DNA of 64,000 bases from Sandaracinaceae bacterium (GTDB lineage Bacteria; Myxococcota_A; Polyangia; Polyangiales; Houyiibacteriaceae). The stretch spans positions 806,001 through 870,000 of the forward strand of contig JACKEJ010000004.1 of assembly GCA_020633055.1 (NCBI GenBank), read 5' to 3'. Under the pieces are notes generated by a model that did no database searches, was not told where the DNA came from, and saw only the letters and a list, made by a program, of their open reading frames with translations. Positions 25,119 to 37,688 of the stretch are shown here, in pieces. The stretch's first letter is position 1. Each line of letters opens with the position of its first letter. The translations under genes were made by a program, and so were the position numbers.

Positions 25119-27377
25119 TCAACGCCCGGCGAGCCGGCGACGCACGGAGCGGAGGATGTCGAGGCGCACCGACATCGACTCGGGTGGCGCGCCCCCGGGC
25201 GCTCGCCCGCGATGACCATACGCCGCCCACCAGCGGACGCGGGCTTCCGGGTCGAACTCGCCCTCCAGCTCGGTTGCGAGCCGTGCCAGCTGCTCACCGA
25301 GCACACGGGCTGAGGGCGGGCGCTCGGCTGGCCGCTTTGCCAGGCAGCTCAACAGCAGCTCTCGCAACGCCGCCGGCGTGTGCTCGACGCTGTGCTCGGG
25401 CCATGTGGGCAGCGGCCCGTGTACGTGCTGCGCGAAGAGCGCATGGCGGTTGGCCCCCTGATACGGGGGCTTGCCCGTCAGCAGGAAGAACCCGAGGCCT
25501 CCGAGGCCGTAGAGATCGACGGCTGGGGTGATCGCCTCACCGACCACCTGCTCAGGGGCCATGAACGCGGGGGTGCCCTCGATGATCGGCGCCTCGCCGG
25601 GCGCACCCTGCTCCCCCACGGCGCGCGCCAGCCCGAAGTCCAGCACCTTCACGAAGTCGAGCGCGTCCGCGATGCGACACAGGAACACATTGGCGGGCTT
25701 GACGTCCTGGTGTACGAGGCCGGCGTCGTGCGCTTCCGCCAGAGACGCACAGACCTGGGCCAGGATGTGCGCGACACGCGCCGCGGGCTGGGGGCCGTCG
25801 CGCTCGACGAGGGTCGCGAGGTCGAGACCGTCGAGCAGCTCCATCACCAGGTAGTAGCGTCCGTCCTCCGCCACGCCGAAGTCATGCACCGCCACCGTGT
25901 GCAGGCAGTGCAGGCTTGCCAGACGCTGAGCCTCGTCGAAGAAACGCTGACGCCGCTCCGCGTCGCGTGCCGTGTCCGCCTCCCCCGAGGGCTCGCGGTG
26001 CTTGATGAGCTTGAGGGCGGCGTCGCGCGCCAGCAGCGTGTGACGCGCTCGGTAGACCTCGCCCATGGCCCCCGCCCCGAGAGGTTCCAGCAGCTCGTAG
26101 CGACCAAGCTGGCGCACCTGCTCCTCGGCGCGCCGTGCCGCGCGCTCGGCGCGCAGCCGTTTGCGGCGATGGTTGGCGAGGCTGGACGACACGGCGAGCG
26201 CTCCGAGCAGGGCCACCAGCGTAAGCGCCCCCGTGGTCGCAGCACCCGTCAGCGCCTGACGCTGGGCGTCGGCGTAGAGCTCGCGTTCGGGTACCGCCGT
26301 GACCAACCACACCCGCTGGCCGGAGAGGTCGAGCACCTGCTGCGCGTCGTAGCGATAGGGTTGTCCCGTCACCTCCATGACCCTGGCCTCGCGTACGACG
26401 CCATCACGGAACGCCTCGCGGATCGCGACGCTGAGGGGGTCGCCCAGATCGCGCAGCGTCGGAGGTGGCTGCGCCTCCGACGACGGTGGTGCGACGCGCG
26501 CGCTGGTGTCGTCCGGGGTGCCACGAGACGCCAGCACCACCCCTTCGGAGGTCAGCACCAGCGTGCGCTGCCCAGGCACCAAGGGCTCGCCCAGCAGCCG
26601 AGCCAGCTCCACCGCGTCGAAGTCCACGGTGAGCACGGCGAGCAGCGGACGCTGCGGACCGGGCCCATACACGGGCTCCGTGCGTGTCACACCCGTGTGC
26701 CAGTGGGGCAGGAACGTGTAGGGCTCGGTCCACGCGCGCTGCCGCTCGCGCACGGCGAGCCGGTAGAACGGTCGGCGCCGCGGGTCGTAGTCCGTGGCCG
26801 TGCGCGGCCCAGCGTGGACGCGTGCCTCGTCGTCGAGCGTCAGGACCCACTCCTCGGCCACGCCGCGCCTCGTCGTGTCGCCGGGCGGCGTCGTCCCGCG
26901 GGACACCAACGCGCTCGCCTCCGCGTGGTAGCCGCCGTCCTCGTCGCGGGCCACGCCCACGAAGGTGCCGTTCGGGAGGCTCACGCTGATCCAGGTCACC
27001 CCCGTGCGCCCCGCAGCCAGGGCGTGCAGGCGAGGGACCAGCGCCTCCACCGGGTCGGCCCCGAGCCCGCCGCGCACGGTCGCCGCCAGCTGGTCCAGCA
27101 GCGGGTCGGCGACACCGAAGGCTTGCCCGAAGGTGAGCTCGAGCTGGTCCCGCCGCCCTGCGAGCCACGCGTCCGCTCGCCGCTGGCCGGCCTCTTTCAG
27201 CGTGACGTACGAAGACGCCGTGGAGAACACCCCGGCGGAGATCAGCAGCGCCGCGACCCCGCCCAGCAGCACCCAGCGCGACCCCAGGTGCTCGCCGACA
27301 CGCGCCATCACCCGCGTCTGGGAGACGTCGTCGGGCGGCGCGGAGCTCGGTCGCTGCGGGATCCCCATGGGTGGCAC
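25119..27377 (-). CDS. Receptor Ser/Thr protein kinase with an extracytoplasmic Cache-like sensor
   Basis: A 752-residue kinase. One membrane helix (about 35-55), a periplasmic region of about 330 residues with sensor-type features (WISVSLPNGTFVGVARDEDG, YDPRRRPFYRLAVRERQ, LAVLTVDFDAVELARLL) that fit a double Cache domain, and a second helix (about 385-405). The cytoplasmic kinase has glycine loop LEPLGAGAMGEVYRA, AALKLIKH, catalytic loop HQDVKPANVF, DFGLA and the APE loop GTPAFMAPE. The usual HRD arginine is glutamine (HQD), so activation may not depend on activation-loop phosphorylation as in RD kinases. The Cache assignment is by pattern only. The ligand is unknown. Confidence 0.9.
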   Translation of the reverse strand: MPPMGIPQRPSSAPPDDVSQTRVMARVGEHLGSRWVLLGGVAALLISAGVFSTASSYVTLKEAGQRRADAWLAGRRDQLELTFGQAFGVADPLLDQLAATVRGGLGADPVEALVPRLHALAAGRTGVTWISVSLPNGTFVGVARDEDGGYHAEASALVSRGTTPPGDTTRRGVAEEWVLTLDDEARVHAGPRTATDYDPRRRPFYRLAVRERQRAWTEPYTFLPHWHTGVTRTEPVYGPGPQRPLLAVLTVDFDAVELARLLGEPLVPGQRTLVLTSEGVVLASRGTPDDTSARVAPPSSEAQPPPTLRDLGDPLSVAIREAFRDGVVREARVMEVTGQPYRYDAQQVLDLSGQRVWLVTAVPERELYADAQRQALTGAATTGALTLVALLGALAVSSSLANHRRKRLRAERAARRAEEQVRQLGRYELLEPLGAGAMGEVYRARHTLLARDAALKLIKHREPSGEADTARDAERRQRFFDEAQRLASLHCLHTVAVHDFGVAEDGRYYLVMELLDGLDLATLVERDGPQPAARVAHILAQVCASLAEAHDAGLVHQDVKPANVFLCRIADALDFVKVLDFGLARAVGEQGAPGEAPIIEGTPAFMAPEQVVGEAITPAVDLYGLGGLGFFLLTGKPPYQGANRHALFAQHVHGPLPTWPEHSVEHTPAALRELLLSCLAKRPAERPPSARVLGEQLARLATELEGEFDPEARVRWWAAYGHRGRAPGGAPPESMSVRLDILRSVRRRLAGR

Positions 27378-27402
27378 CTGCGCTAGCGTACACTCGTCCG
27401 CG

Positions 27403-27810
27403 ATGACCTTCGAGCTTCACCCCACCCTGGCCGCCGACAGCGTCTTCGTGTGCGCCCTGCCGCTCTCGGACGTGCGCCTGGTCCGTGACGCGCGCTACCC
27501 GTGGGCACTCCTCGTCCCGCGCGTGGTCGACGTGCGCGACCCGTACGAGCTGACCGAGGAGCAGCAGCTCGCGCTCACCCGCGAGTCGGCCGCCCTCAGC
27601 CGCGCGCTGGTGGGGCTCTACGCGCCGTTCAAGCTCAACGTCGCGGCCATCGGCAACATGGTGCCGCAGCTGCACGTGCACCACGTCGCGCGCTCGCCCG
27701 GCGACGAGGCCTGGCCACGCCCGGTGTGGGGGATCGGGGAGGCCCGCGCCTATGAAGAGGCAGCGCTCGCCGCCCGTGTGATGGAGCTACGCGCGGCGCT
27801 CGGCGCGTGA
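27403..27810 (+). CDS. HIT-family nucleotide hydrolase/transferase
   Basis: A 135-residue protein from ATG 27403, with the histidine triad motif in MVPQLHVHHVARSPGD (H-x-H-x-x pattern, third histidine slightly displaced) and the preceding strand KLNVAAIGN. It resembles single-domain HIT proteins of about 130-140 residues that cleave nucleotidyl phosphoramidates or dinucleoside polyphosphates. Cytoplasmic. It is divergent from the kinase, starting 25 bp away, so the two genes share a very short promoter region. Confidence 0.88.
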   Translation: MTFELHPTLAADSVFVCALPLSDVRLVRDARYPWALLVPRVVDVRDPYELTEEQQLALTRESAALSRALVGLYAPFKLNVAAIGNMVPQLHVHHVARSPGDEAWPRPVWGIGEARAYEEAALAARVMELRAALGA

Positions 27811-27860
27811 AGCGGCCAATCGCCCGGTCCTCGCGCTGACGATCACTGGGGACCCGGTGC

Positions 27861-29102
27861 TCAGCGCGTGAAGCGGCTGACGGCCTGGTACTCGACCTTG
27901 CGCTCCCCCAGCCGCGCGCGCACCCAGGCCTTGGTCTTGCGCCGCGCGCGCGCGTCGGCCCACGCGTCCACCTGCGGCACGCGCCGCCGCACGGTCTCGA
28001 ACGCAAAGCGCGGCAGAAACTGCGCGGGCGGGTGCAGCGCCCACAGGCCTGGGCCGGGCAGCTTGTAGGCGAAGCGCGACTGAGGGGGCAGGAACCACGC
28101 GGCATAGCCCCGCTCGAGGCCGTGCTCGAGCGACTTGATGAGCGCGTCGCGCTTGCTGTCCGTGTCGGTGGGGCGAAAAGACTCGAGGTAGGACAGCGCC
28201 AGCTGGCGCCCGTCGTCGCCCGAGCCGCGCACGCCCTTGATCTCGCTCGCGTACAGCAAGCCGATGCCCTCCTCCGGCGTGCTCGGGTACCAGCGCGGCT
28301 GCACGCCCACCAGGTGCCCCACGTAGCGCCAGAAGTGCAGTAGCGCGACGATCTCTTCGCGTGGCACGCGGAACCCGAGGAAGCGCAGGCCATAGCCAGG
28401 CGCGACGCTGCCGCCCATCAGCGTGAGCAGCGCGTCCCCCTGGGAGATGGGCACGCCCCACGCCTCGAGGTCCCACCCCGGATGCGCCAAGAGCCGCCGC
28501 CGGACGAAGACGTGCATGAGGCGCACGCGCAGCGCCGTCTCGCGCCCTTTGCCGCCGGGGCGCAGGCCCCCGGGCTCGGCCACGTCGATCCAGAACGCCG
28601 CCGTCTCGAGGAAGCGGCGGTTGGCGGACTCGCCGTTGTAGGCGCCCGTGAACGACAAGGGCTTGGCCACGGAGTTCTCGCGGTAGCCGTGCAGCGTGAT
28701 CACCCCCGCGAAGCTGTACAGGTACGTGCTGAAGCGCCGGAACACGCGCGCGCCCAGCTCCACCTGCTCCCAGTCGAGCCAGCTGGGCACCTGCTCGATC
28801 TCTGCGAACAGCCGCTTCAACGACTCGGGCGCGTCCGTCACACCGTCCAGCCCGTGGGCGAGCGCTTGGTCGACCATGGCGCGCCCGGCCTGCTGCCCGC
28901 GCGTCATGTAGACCTCGTCCACGAACGCCTCGGCCACGGGGTCGGCGTCGAAGTACGCCTCGGCGTACTTCTGGACCGCCTCGCGCGGCAGCCGCGGGTC
29001 GACGCCCAACACCCCCTGCAGCAAGCGCCGCAGGGCCTTGGCGTAGGGGCTGTCGAGCTGTTCCCAGTAGCGGAACTCGGTGGGTATGCGGGCGCCGTTC
29101 AC
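27861..29102 (-). CDS. DUF2236/MpaB-type oxygenase-like protein
   Basis: About 413 residues from GTG 29102-29100; a longer GTG start at 29168 would overlap the upstream gene by 44 bp. Features of the MpaB/latex-clearing-protein group (haem- or metal-dependent oxygenases) are FAGVITLHGYRENSVAKPLS, RVRLMHVFVRRRL with a conserved His, QGDALLTLMGGSVAP and HFWRYVGHLVGVQPRWYPST. No export signal is seen. The substrate is unknown. It follows the Cys-rich repeat gene within 22 bp and may be read from the same message. Confidence 0.85.
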   Translation of the reverse strand: MNGARIPTEFRYWEQLDSPYAKALRRLLQGVLGVDPRLPREAVQKYAEAYFDADPVAEAFVDEVYMTRGQQAGRAMVDQALAHGLDGVTDAPESLKRLFAEIEQVPSWLDWEQVELGARVFRRFSTYLYSFAGVITLHGYRENSVAKPLSFTGAYNGESANRRFLETAAFWIDVAEPGGLRPGGKGRETALRVRLMHVFVRRRLLAHPGWDLEAWGVPISQGDALLTLMGGSVAPGYGLRFLGFRVPREEIVALLHFWRYVGHLVGVQPRWYPSTPEEGIGLLYASEIKGVRGSGDDGRQLALSYLESFRPTDTDSKRDALIKSLEHGLERGYAAWFLPPQSRFAYKLPGPGLWALHPPAQFLPRFAFETVRRRVPQVDAWADARARRKTKAWVRARLGERKVEYQAVSRFTR

Positions 29103-29124
29103 GTTGCGAGTCCCGTCTCGGGTG

Positions 29125-30981
29125 TCAGTCGCAGGTGCCCTGCATCTGGCAGGCGCGCCACTGGGCACTACAGCGCTGCGTGAAGCAGTTGAAGCTGAGG
29201 CACGGCGGGAAGGTGAGGATCTGCTGGAACGCGCAGTTGAAGAACTGGTCCGCGAAGAACAGCGCGTCCGCGCACGCCCCGTTGCCGCAGCCGTTCACGC
29301 AGCTGGCGAGGTTGGTGGGCGGGAAGAGGCAGTTCACCGTGCAGGGCGCCACGTCCTCGCAGTCCTGGGGCGGGCAAGCCCCGCAGTCGCCAGGGCAGTT
29401 CGCGCAGTTCTCGAGCGACTGGCACACGCCGTTGCCGCACACCGAGCACGAGCCGCAGTCACGTGCACATCCGGCGCAGTCCTCCGTGGCCGAGCACACT
29501 CCGTCGCCGCACCCCATGCAGCGGCCGCAGTCCGCGGGGCAGTTGCTGCAGGTCTCGGGCGCCGTGCACGTGCCGTTGCCACACGTCGGGCAGAAACCGC
29601 AGTCGGGCGCGCAGGTGTTGCAGGTCTCGCCCTCGCCAGCGACGCAGAAGCCGTCGCCGCAGAAGCCGCAGGTCCCACAGTCACCGGGGCAGTTGGTGCA
29701 GCTCTCGCCCATCGAGCAGACGTTGTCGCCGCACACGACGCACGCGCCGCAGTCCGCTGGGCACGTGCTGCAGTTCTCGAGCGGGCCACACACGCCGTTC
29801 GGACAGGTCACGGGGCACATGCCGCAGTCCGTTGGGCACGTGTTGCAGTCCTCGTCGGCGGCGCACGTGCCGTTGCCGCACGTCGGGCACATGCCGCAGT
29901 CCATCGGACAGTTGGTGCAGGTCTCGCCCGCGCCGCAGGTGCCGTTGCCGCACGTCGGGCACATGCCGCAGTCCGCCGGGCACGTGCTGCACGTCTCGTC
30001 CGCGCTGCACGTTCCATCGGGGCACGTCACCGGGCACATGCCGCAGTCCGCCGGGCACGTGGTGCAGGACTCGCCCGCGCCACACACGCCGTTCGGGCAC
30101 GTCGGACACGCCCCGCAGTCCGCTGGACACGTGGTGCACGTCTCGCCCGCGCCGCACACGCCGTTCGGGCACGTCGGGCACGCCCCGCAGTCCGCTGGGC
30201 AGCTCAGGCAGCCCTCGCCTGCGCCACACACGCCGTCGGGGCAGGTCGGGCACGCCCCGCAGTCCGCTGGGCAGCTCGAGCAGCTCTCGGCCACGGCGCA
30301 CACACCGTCGCCGCAGAGCTCACATACACCGCAGTCCATCGGGCAGCTGGAGCAGTTCTCGGTGGGGCCGCACATGCCGTCTCCACACGGGGGGCACACG
30401 CCGCAGTCCGCCGGGCAGCTCTGGCAGCTCTCGTCGGCAGCGCAAGTGTTGTCGCCACAGGGCGAGCAGGGGCCACAGTCTACCGGGCAGGTGAGGCAGC
30501 TCTCGTCTGCGCGACAGATGCCGTCCCCACACGTGGGACAGGTTCCGCAGTCGCTGGGACAGGTGCTGCAATCCTCGCCAGCGTCGCAGCTGCCGTTGCC
30601 GCAGCTCATGCACTCACCGCAGTCCACTTCACAGGTCGTGCAGTTCTCGGCTGCACCGCACACGCCGTCGCCGCAGTCGGGGCACAGGTCGCAGTCGGCC
30701 GGACAGGTGAGGCAGGACTCGGTGTCGTCGCAGAAGCCGTTGCCGCAACCCATGCACTCGCCGCAGTCCACCTGACAGCTCACGCAGTTCTCGCCAAAAC
30801 CGCACACGCTGTCGCCGCAGAAAGGCGGAGGCAGGTCAGGGATGTCCAGATCCGTCCCCATGTCGGGGACGCCACCGTCGGGGGTGGGGTCGGGCACCCC
30901 CAGGACGGAGCGGCCGCAGGCCGACAGGGTCAGCGCAAAGAGCCCAAAGAGGACAAGCGAAAGCAGGGGAAAGCGGCGCAT
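29125..30981 (-). CDS. Lipoprotein with twenty Cys-rich tandem repeats
   Basis: A 618-residue lipoprotein from ATG 30981-30979, which precedes a signal peptide with lipobox LSAC; the upstream frame is non-coding. After a short DMGTDLDIPDLPPP linker come 20 consecutive units of about 24 residues with the form CG(D/N)G.C...E.C..CP.DCG.C, six cysteines each. An 81-residue C-terminal domain with nine or more cysteines ends in MQGTCD. Near-perfect retention of the six cysteines in every unit suggests a rod of disulfide-bonded beads on the cell surface. The function (adhesion, matrix or predation) is unknown. Confidence 0.88.
   Translation of the reverse strand: MRRFPLLSLVLFGLFALTLSACGRSVLGVPDPTPDGGVPDMGTDLDIPDLPPPFCGDSVCGFGENCVSCQVDCGECMGCGNGFCDDTESCLTCPADCDLCPDCGDGVCGAAENCTTCEVDCGECMSCGNGSCDAGEDCSTCPSDCGTCPTCGDGICRADESCLTCPVDCGPCSPCGDNTCAADESCQSCPADCGVCPPCGDGMCGPTENCSSCPMDCGVCELCGDGVCAVAESCSSCPADCGACPTCPDGVCGAGEGCLSCPADCGACPTCPNGVCGAGETCTTCPADCGACPTCPNGVCGAGESCTTCPADCGMCPVTCPDGTCSADETCSTCPADCGMCPTCGNGTCGAGETCTNCPMDCGMCPTCGNGTCAADEDCNTCPTDCGMCPVTCPNGVCGPLENCSTCPADCGACVVCGDNVCSMGESCTNCPGDCGTCGFCGDGFCVAGEGETCNTCAPDCGFCPTCGNGTCTAPETCSNCPADCGRCMGCGDGVCSATEDCAGCARDCGSCSVCGNGVCQSLENCANCPGDCGACPPQDCEDVAPCTVNCLFPPTNLASCVNGCGNGACADALFFADQFFNCAFQQILTFPPCLSFNCFTQRCSAQWRACQMQGTCD
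29371..30822 (-). repeat. Array of twenty 72-75 bp coding repeats
   Basis: The 1452 bp encode the 20 Cys-rich units. The DNA repeats are diverged in third positions but keep blocks such as GGCGGACTGCGG and TGCCCGACGTGC. Units 9-11 are the most alike, suggesting local expansion there. Confidence 0.85.
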
Positions 30982-31183
30982 CGAGACTCCACGAGAGCGA
31001 TCGTCCACAGCGTAGACGATCCGAACGGGGGTGGCACGAAAGCGACCCCGAGGGTCGACCGAGTCCAGCCCGGGCCCCTTCGGGCGGGTAGTGACCGTGG
31101 CCGCGGGAGCGACGACACATGTCCCCAACCGGTGGGCTGTGCGGGGGAGTGGACGGTGGCCCCGGGCTTTGGTCTGATTCCGC

Positions 31184-32572
31184 ATGACCGAGGTGGACCA
31201 CGCGGGGCCGAGCAGGACGACGACAGGCGTGACGTACGGTTCGACGGGGCGCGCTGCCGCCCTGTTGGCCATGGCGCTCGGTTGGCTCTCGGGCTGGCCC
31301 GGGGCGGCCTCCGCCGGGAACGACGACGAGCTCCTGGTGGGGGACCAAGCCGCGCTCGCCGGTGGCGCCGTGACCGCCATGGCGGAGGGGGCGGGCGCGC
31401 TGGCCTACAACCCGGCGGGTGTGATGCGCGGCACGGACGAGAACCACATCGACGCCAGCGCCACCGTGTATGGGGTGCGGCGCTACGTCACGCGCGCCCT
31501 GCTCTCGCTGCCCACGCAGGCTGCCGACGGGGAGAGCTTCCTGGAGATCACCGTGGTGCCCAGCACGCTGGCCTACGTGCGGCAGCTGGGCCGCCTGCGC
31601 GTGGGCGTCGGCTTCTTCCAGCGTCGCGCCACGTCGCTCACGCTGCGCGCGAACGTCAGCGACGACAGCGCGGGTCAGCTCGACTGGCGCCTCACCATCG
31701 TCGACCGCAACCAGCTCTACGACGCGGTGGTGGGCACGGGCTTCTCGCCGCACCCGCGCCTGCACCTCGGGTTCGCGCTGCACGGCTTGGTGTCCAGCAC
31801 CTCGGGCTTCATCGCGTTCGGGGGTGGGCTGGTGGACCCCGTCACCCGCCAGGCGGACTACGCGCTGAGCCAGTCGTTCCTGGTGTCGGCCACCACCGTC
31901 AGCGCGCGCGTGTCGGCCGGGCTGCAGTGGTCACCCACCGACGACGTGAGCGTGGGCGCCTCGATCGACTCCCCCGCGCGCACCCTCTACTCGTCCACCA
32001 CGGTGGACTTCTCGGCGCAGCAGCAGTCCCCGACGAACAACGGGTTCGCCACCGACTCGGTCGACAGGACGGGCCTTGTGTACGAGCGCTTCCAACCCGC
32101 CCGTGTCCGCGTCGGCGTGGCGCTCGAGCGGCCATGGGGCTGGCTCGCGCTGGACGGCGACCTCCAGCCGGCCGTGCACCGCAGCGACCTGGACCGCAAG
32201 CTGGTCTGGAACCTCCGCGTGGGCGGCCTGTTCCGGGTGACCGACGTCCTGCAGGTGGGTGCCGGGCTGTTCACCGACCGCGCCTCCGAGCATCGCCCCG
32301 ACTCGTTCGGCGAAGCACGGGTGCACGCCTACGGCGCGACCCTCGGGTTGCGCTTCATGAAAGACCGGCAGCTGGCGCCGGGGGAGGAGGCGCCGCGCCT
32401 ACGCTTCGAGTCCACGTTCGCGCTGCGCTACGCCTACGGTGCGGGGCGCGTCGCGGGCCTCGACGTGGCGCCGGTGCCCGACGTCAACGACCCGAACGTG
32501 ACGTCGCCGCGCATCTCGCCCATGCGCGTGCACGAGGTGAGCCTGTACATGGGGTCCCGCCTGAGCTTCTGA
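31184..32572 (+). CDS. FadL/OmpP1-like outer-membrane protein
   Basis: A 462-residue exported beta-barrel candidate. From ATG 31184 the signal sequence is long; GTG 31229 would give a more usual one ending at PGAASA. The hallmark GAGALAYNPAGVMRG (NPAG motif near residue 80) is typical of FadL/OmpP1/TodX transporters for hydrophobic compounds. The rest alternates amphipathic strands with VGVGFFQRRATS, LHLGFALHGLVSS and RFESTFALRYAYG, ending in the terminal aromatic GSRLSF. It is divergent from the Cys-rich lipoprotein (start codons about 200 bp apart). Confidence 0.83.
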   Translation: MTEVDHAGPSRTTTGVTYGSTGRAAALLAMALGWLSGWPGAASAGNDDELLVGDQAALAGGAVTAMAEGAGALAYNPAGVMRGTDENHIDASATVYGVRRYVTRALLSLPTQAADGESFLEITVVPSTLAYVRQLGRLRVGVGFFQRRATSLTLRANVSDDSAGQLDWRLTIVDRNQLYDAVVGTGFSPHPRLHLGFALHGLVSSTSGFIAFGGGLVDPVTRQADYALSQSFLVSATTVSARVSAGLQWSPTDDVSVGASIDSPARTLYSSTTVDFSAQQQSPTNNGFATDSVDRTGLVYERFQPARVRVGVALERPWGWLALDGDLQPAVHRSDLDRKLVWNLRVGGLFRVTDVLQVGAGLFTDRASEHRPDSFGEARVHAYGATLGLRFMKDRQLAPGEEAPRLRFESTFALRYAYGAGRVAGLDVAPVPDVNDPNVTSPRISPMRVHEVSLYMGSRLSF

Positions 32573-32642
32573 CGCGCCCGGACGCGGCGGCGCGCTGCCG
32601 TCCGTGTCCGCCCCTGCCACGGCGAGTCGCGGGCTGCCTGCG

Positions 32643-33286
32643 TCACGTCGACGCCACCCCCGCCTCCACCGCGCGGGCTCCGATCGCCCCGTGGCAGAAG
32701 ACCCGCACGATCTTGCCCGCCTGCGCCGAGAGGGGCTGACTGGTGTCGCCCTGCGCGATCCAGCGCGCGAAGTAGCCCTGCACCAAGCCCCACAGCACGT
32801 AGCCTGCCTCCTCGGGCGCCATGTCGGCGAGCGCGGGGTGGTCGGGGTACTCGGCGCAGGCCGACGCGAAGTAACCCGTGGAGAGCGCGGTGAAGTCCGG
32901 CGGCGGATCCTTCTCGTCGTCGCCCACCTCGGCCGGCGGCGGGGTCATCACCGCGACGATCTGCGTGCGGTGCTGGTCGATCCAGCTGAGCTGCTCGAGC
33001 AGGATGAACTCCAGGCGCTGCTCGAGCGACAGGCCCGCGGGGAGCGGCCGCTCGAACAGTTCGAGGATGCCGTGTGTGACCACGTCGAGGAGCGCGTCCC
33101 AGATGGCGCGCTTGCCCTTGAAGTAGCTGTACAGCGAGGCCGCGCCGAAGCCCGCCTCGGCCGCGATCTCCTGCACCCCGGCAGCGGCGTAGCCCTTCTT
33201 GGCGAACACGCTGGCGGCCGCGTCCAGGATGTCCTCGCGCGCGTGGGCGGCCGCGCGCTCCCGGCGGTTGCGCTTGGCGACGGCGC

Positions 33287-33290
<4 letters not shown>
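32643..33290 (-). CDS. TetR-family regulator of the efflux operon
   Basis: A 215-residue TetR protein. N-terminal HTH: ILDAAASVFAKKGYAAAGVQ, IAAEAGFGAASLYSYFKGKR. The ligand-binding half is divergent. ATG 33290-33288 overlaps the RND stop (ATGA, 33290-33287), so it is the last gene of the TolC-MFP-RND operon and is translationally coupled to it. A repressor at the end of its own target operon suggests negative feedback. The candidate operator is the inverted repeat at 39151-39168. Confidence 0.93.
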
Positions 33291-36366
<3,076 letters not shown>

Positions 36367-36370
<4 letters not shown>

Positions 36371-37611
36371 TCCGCAGCCTCCGGCTCGGCGGGGGCCTCG
36401 GCCTGCGCGGCTTCACCTGCAAGTTGGGCGGCGTTGGCTGCCGAAGGGGCTGGCGCGACTTCCGGCGTCGCGTCTTGTGCTCCCGGCGAGCCAGCCTGGG
36501 CGACCTGGGCCCGCACGCGCACGTCTTCGCGCAGCGGCTGCTCGGCGCGCACGACGACCTGGTCGCCCTCCTCCAGACCGGAGAGCACCGCCATGGTGTT
36601 CGCGTCGACGGGGCGGGCCGTGACGTTCACGCGCCGCGCGGTGTCGTCCGTCACGCGGTACACGTAGCTCTGCCCGGCCGCGCTGCGCACGGCGGCCGCC
36701 GGCAGCAACAGCCCCTCGGGGGGCGCCGCCTCGGTCAGCGTGACGTACGCGAACATGCCGGCGCGCAGCGTGGTGTCGGGGTTCGGGAAGCGCACCAGCA
36801 CAGACGCGGTGTGGGTCAGCGGGTCCAGCTCGTAGCCCACGCGCTCGACGCGGCCCGTGACGCGGAGGTCCAGGCTGCGCAGGTGCGCCGTGGCTGCCCC
36901 TCCGACGGCGATGCCCGGCAGCAGCGACTCGCTCACCTTCACGCGCGCCTCCACTTCGCTCAGGTCGATTAGGCGCACGAGCGTCGCGCCCCCTTGCGAC
37001 GCCACCTGCCCGACCTCGGCCGGCAGGGACTCGACGATTCCGTCGAAGGGCGCGCGGATGACGTAGGTGCGCAGCGTGGTGGTCGCCGCGCTGCGGGCTT
37101 CGCGCGAGGCTTGGGCCGTGGCGAGCGCGGCGTCCCGACTGGCCGCGAGCTGGTCGGTCTCGGAGACGGCGACCGCCCCACGCTCGGCGAGCGGCGCCAG
37201 CCGGTCGTACTCGCGCGCGAGCTGCGCGGCCTGGACCTGCGCCGACGAGGCCATGGCGTCCGACTGGGCGACGATGGCCCGCGCGTGAGCGGCGTCGAGA
37301 CGCACCAGGAGCTGCCCCGCGCGCACGCGGTCGCCCTCCTCGACGTAGACGCGCTGCACGCGCGCCGTGACGTCGGCGCTGAGGTCCACGGCCCGGCGCG
37401 GGAGCAGGTGGGAGCCGATCTCGGCCTCGTAGCCCACGCTGCCGCGCGTCACGCGCACGACCGTGACGTCGACGGGCGCGGCGCGCTCGTCCTCCGCCGA
37501 CGGAAGCTGCGCGGCCGTCTCGGGAGAGCAGGCGGCGGCCGCGGTGGTCAGGAGCGCGAGCGCGAGGGTGCGCGCGGAAGGGAGCGAGAGAGCGGGGGTG
37601 GCGCGGAACAT
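36367..37611 (-). CDS. RND efflux membrane fusion protein (lipoprotein)
   Basis: 414 residues from ATG 37611-37609, giving a compact signal peptide with lipobox AAAAC. A start at 37692 is possible: it overlaps the TolC stop as ATGA but would put about 27 extra residues before the signal. HlyD/AcrA signatures are VDLSADVTARVQRVYVEEGD (lipoyl half), an alpha-hairpin with REYDRLAPLAERGAVAV, YVIRAPFDGIVESL, and the beta-barrel strand AGMFAYVTLTEA. A C-terminal Ala/Pro/Glu tail of about 45 residues is extra. It bridges pump and TolC in the periplasm. Confidence 0.92.
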
Positions 37612-37688
37612 GGGGATCTCAGTCCGGGGGGTCTCGAAGCGATGGGGGTGGGCGGGGTACACGCGCCGTGGGGTCTGAACGCTGCGGC

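Noticed and set aside
29371..30822. CRISPR-like regular repeats
   Set aside because: The repeats are in-frame coding units of 72-75 bp with no unique spacers and no cas genes.
29080..32739. 1219-residue plus-strand open frame
   Set aside because: It covers the antisense of the Cys-rich repeat gene, and its repeats mirror that array; the real genes there have signal peptides and lipobox or NPAG motifs.
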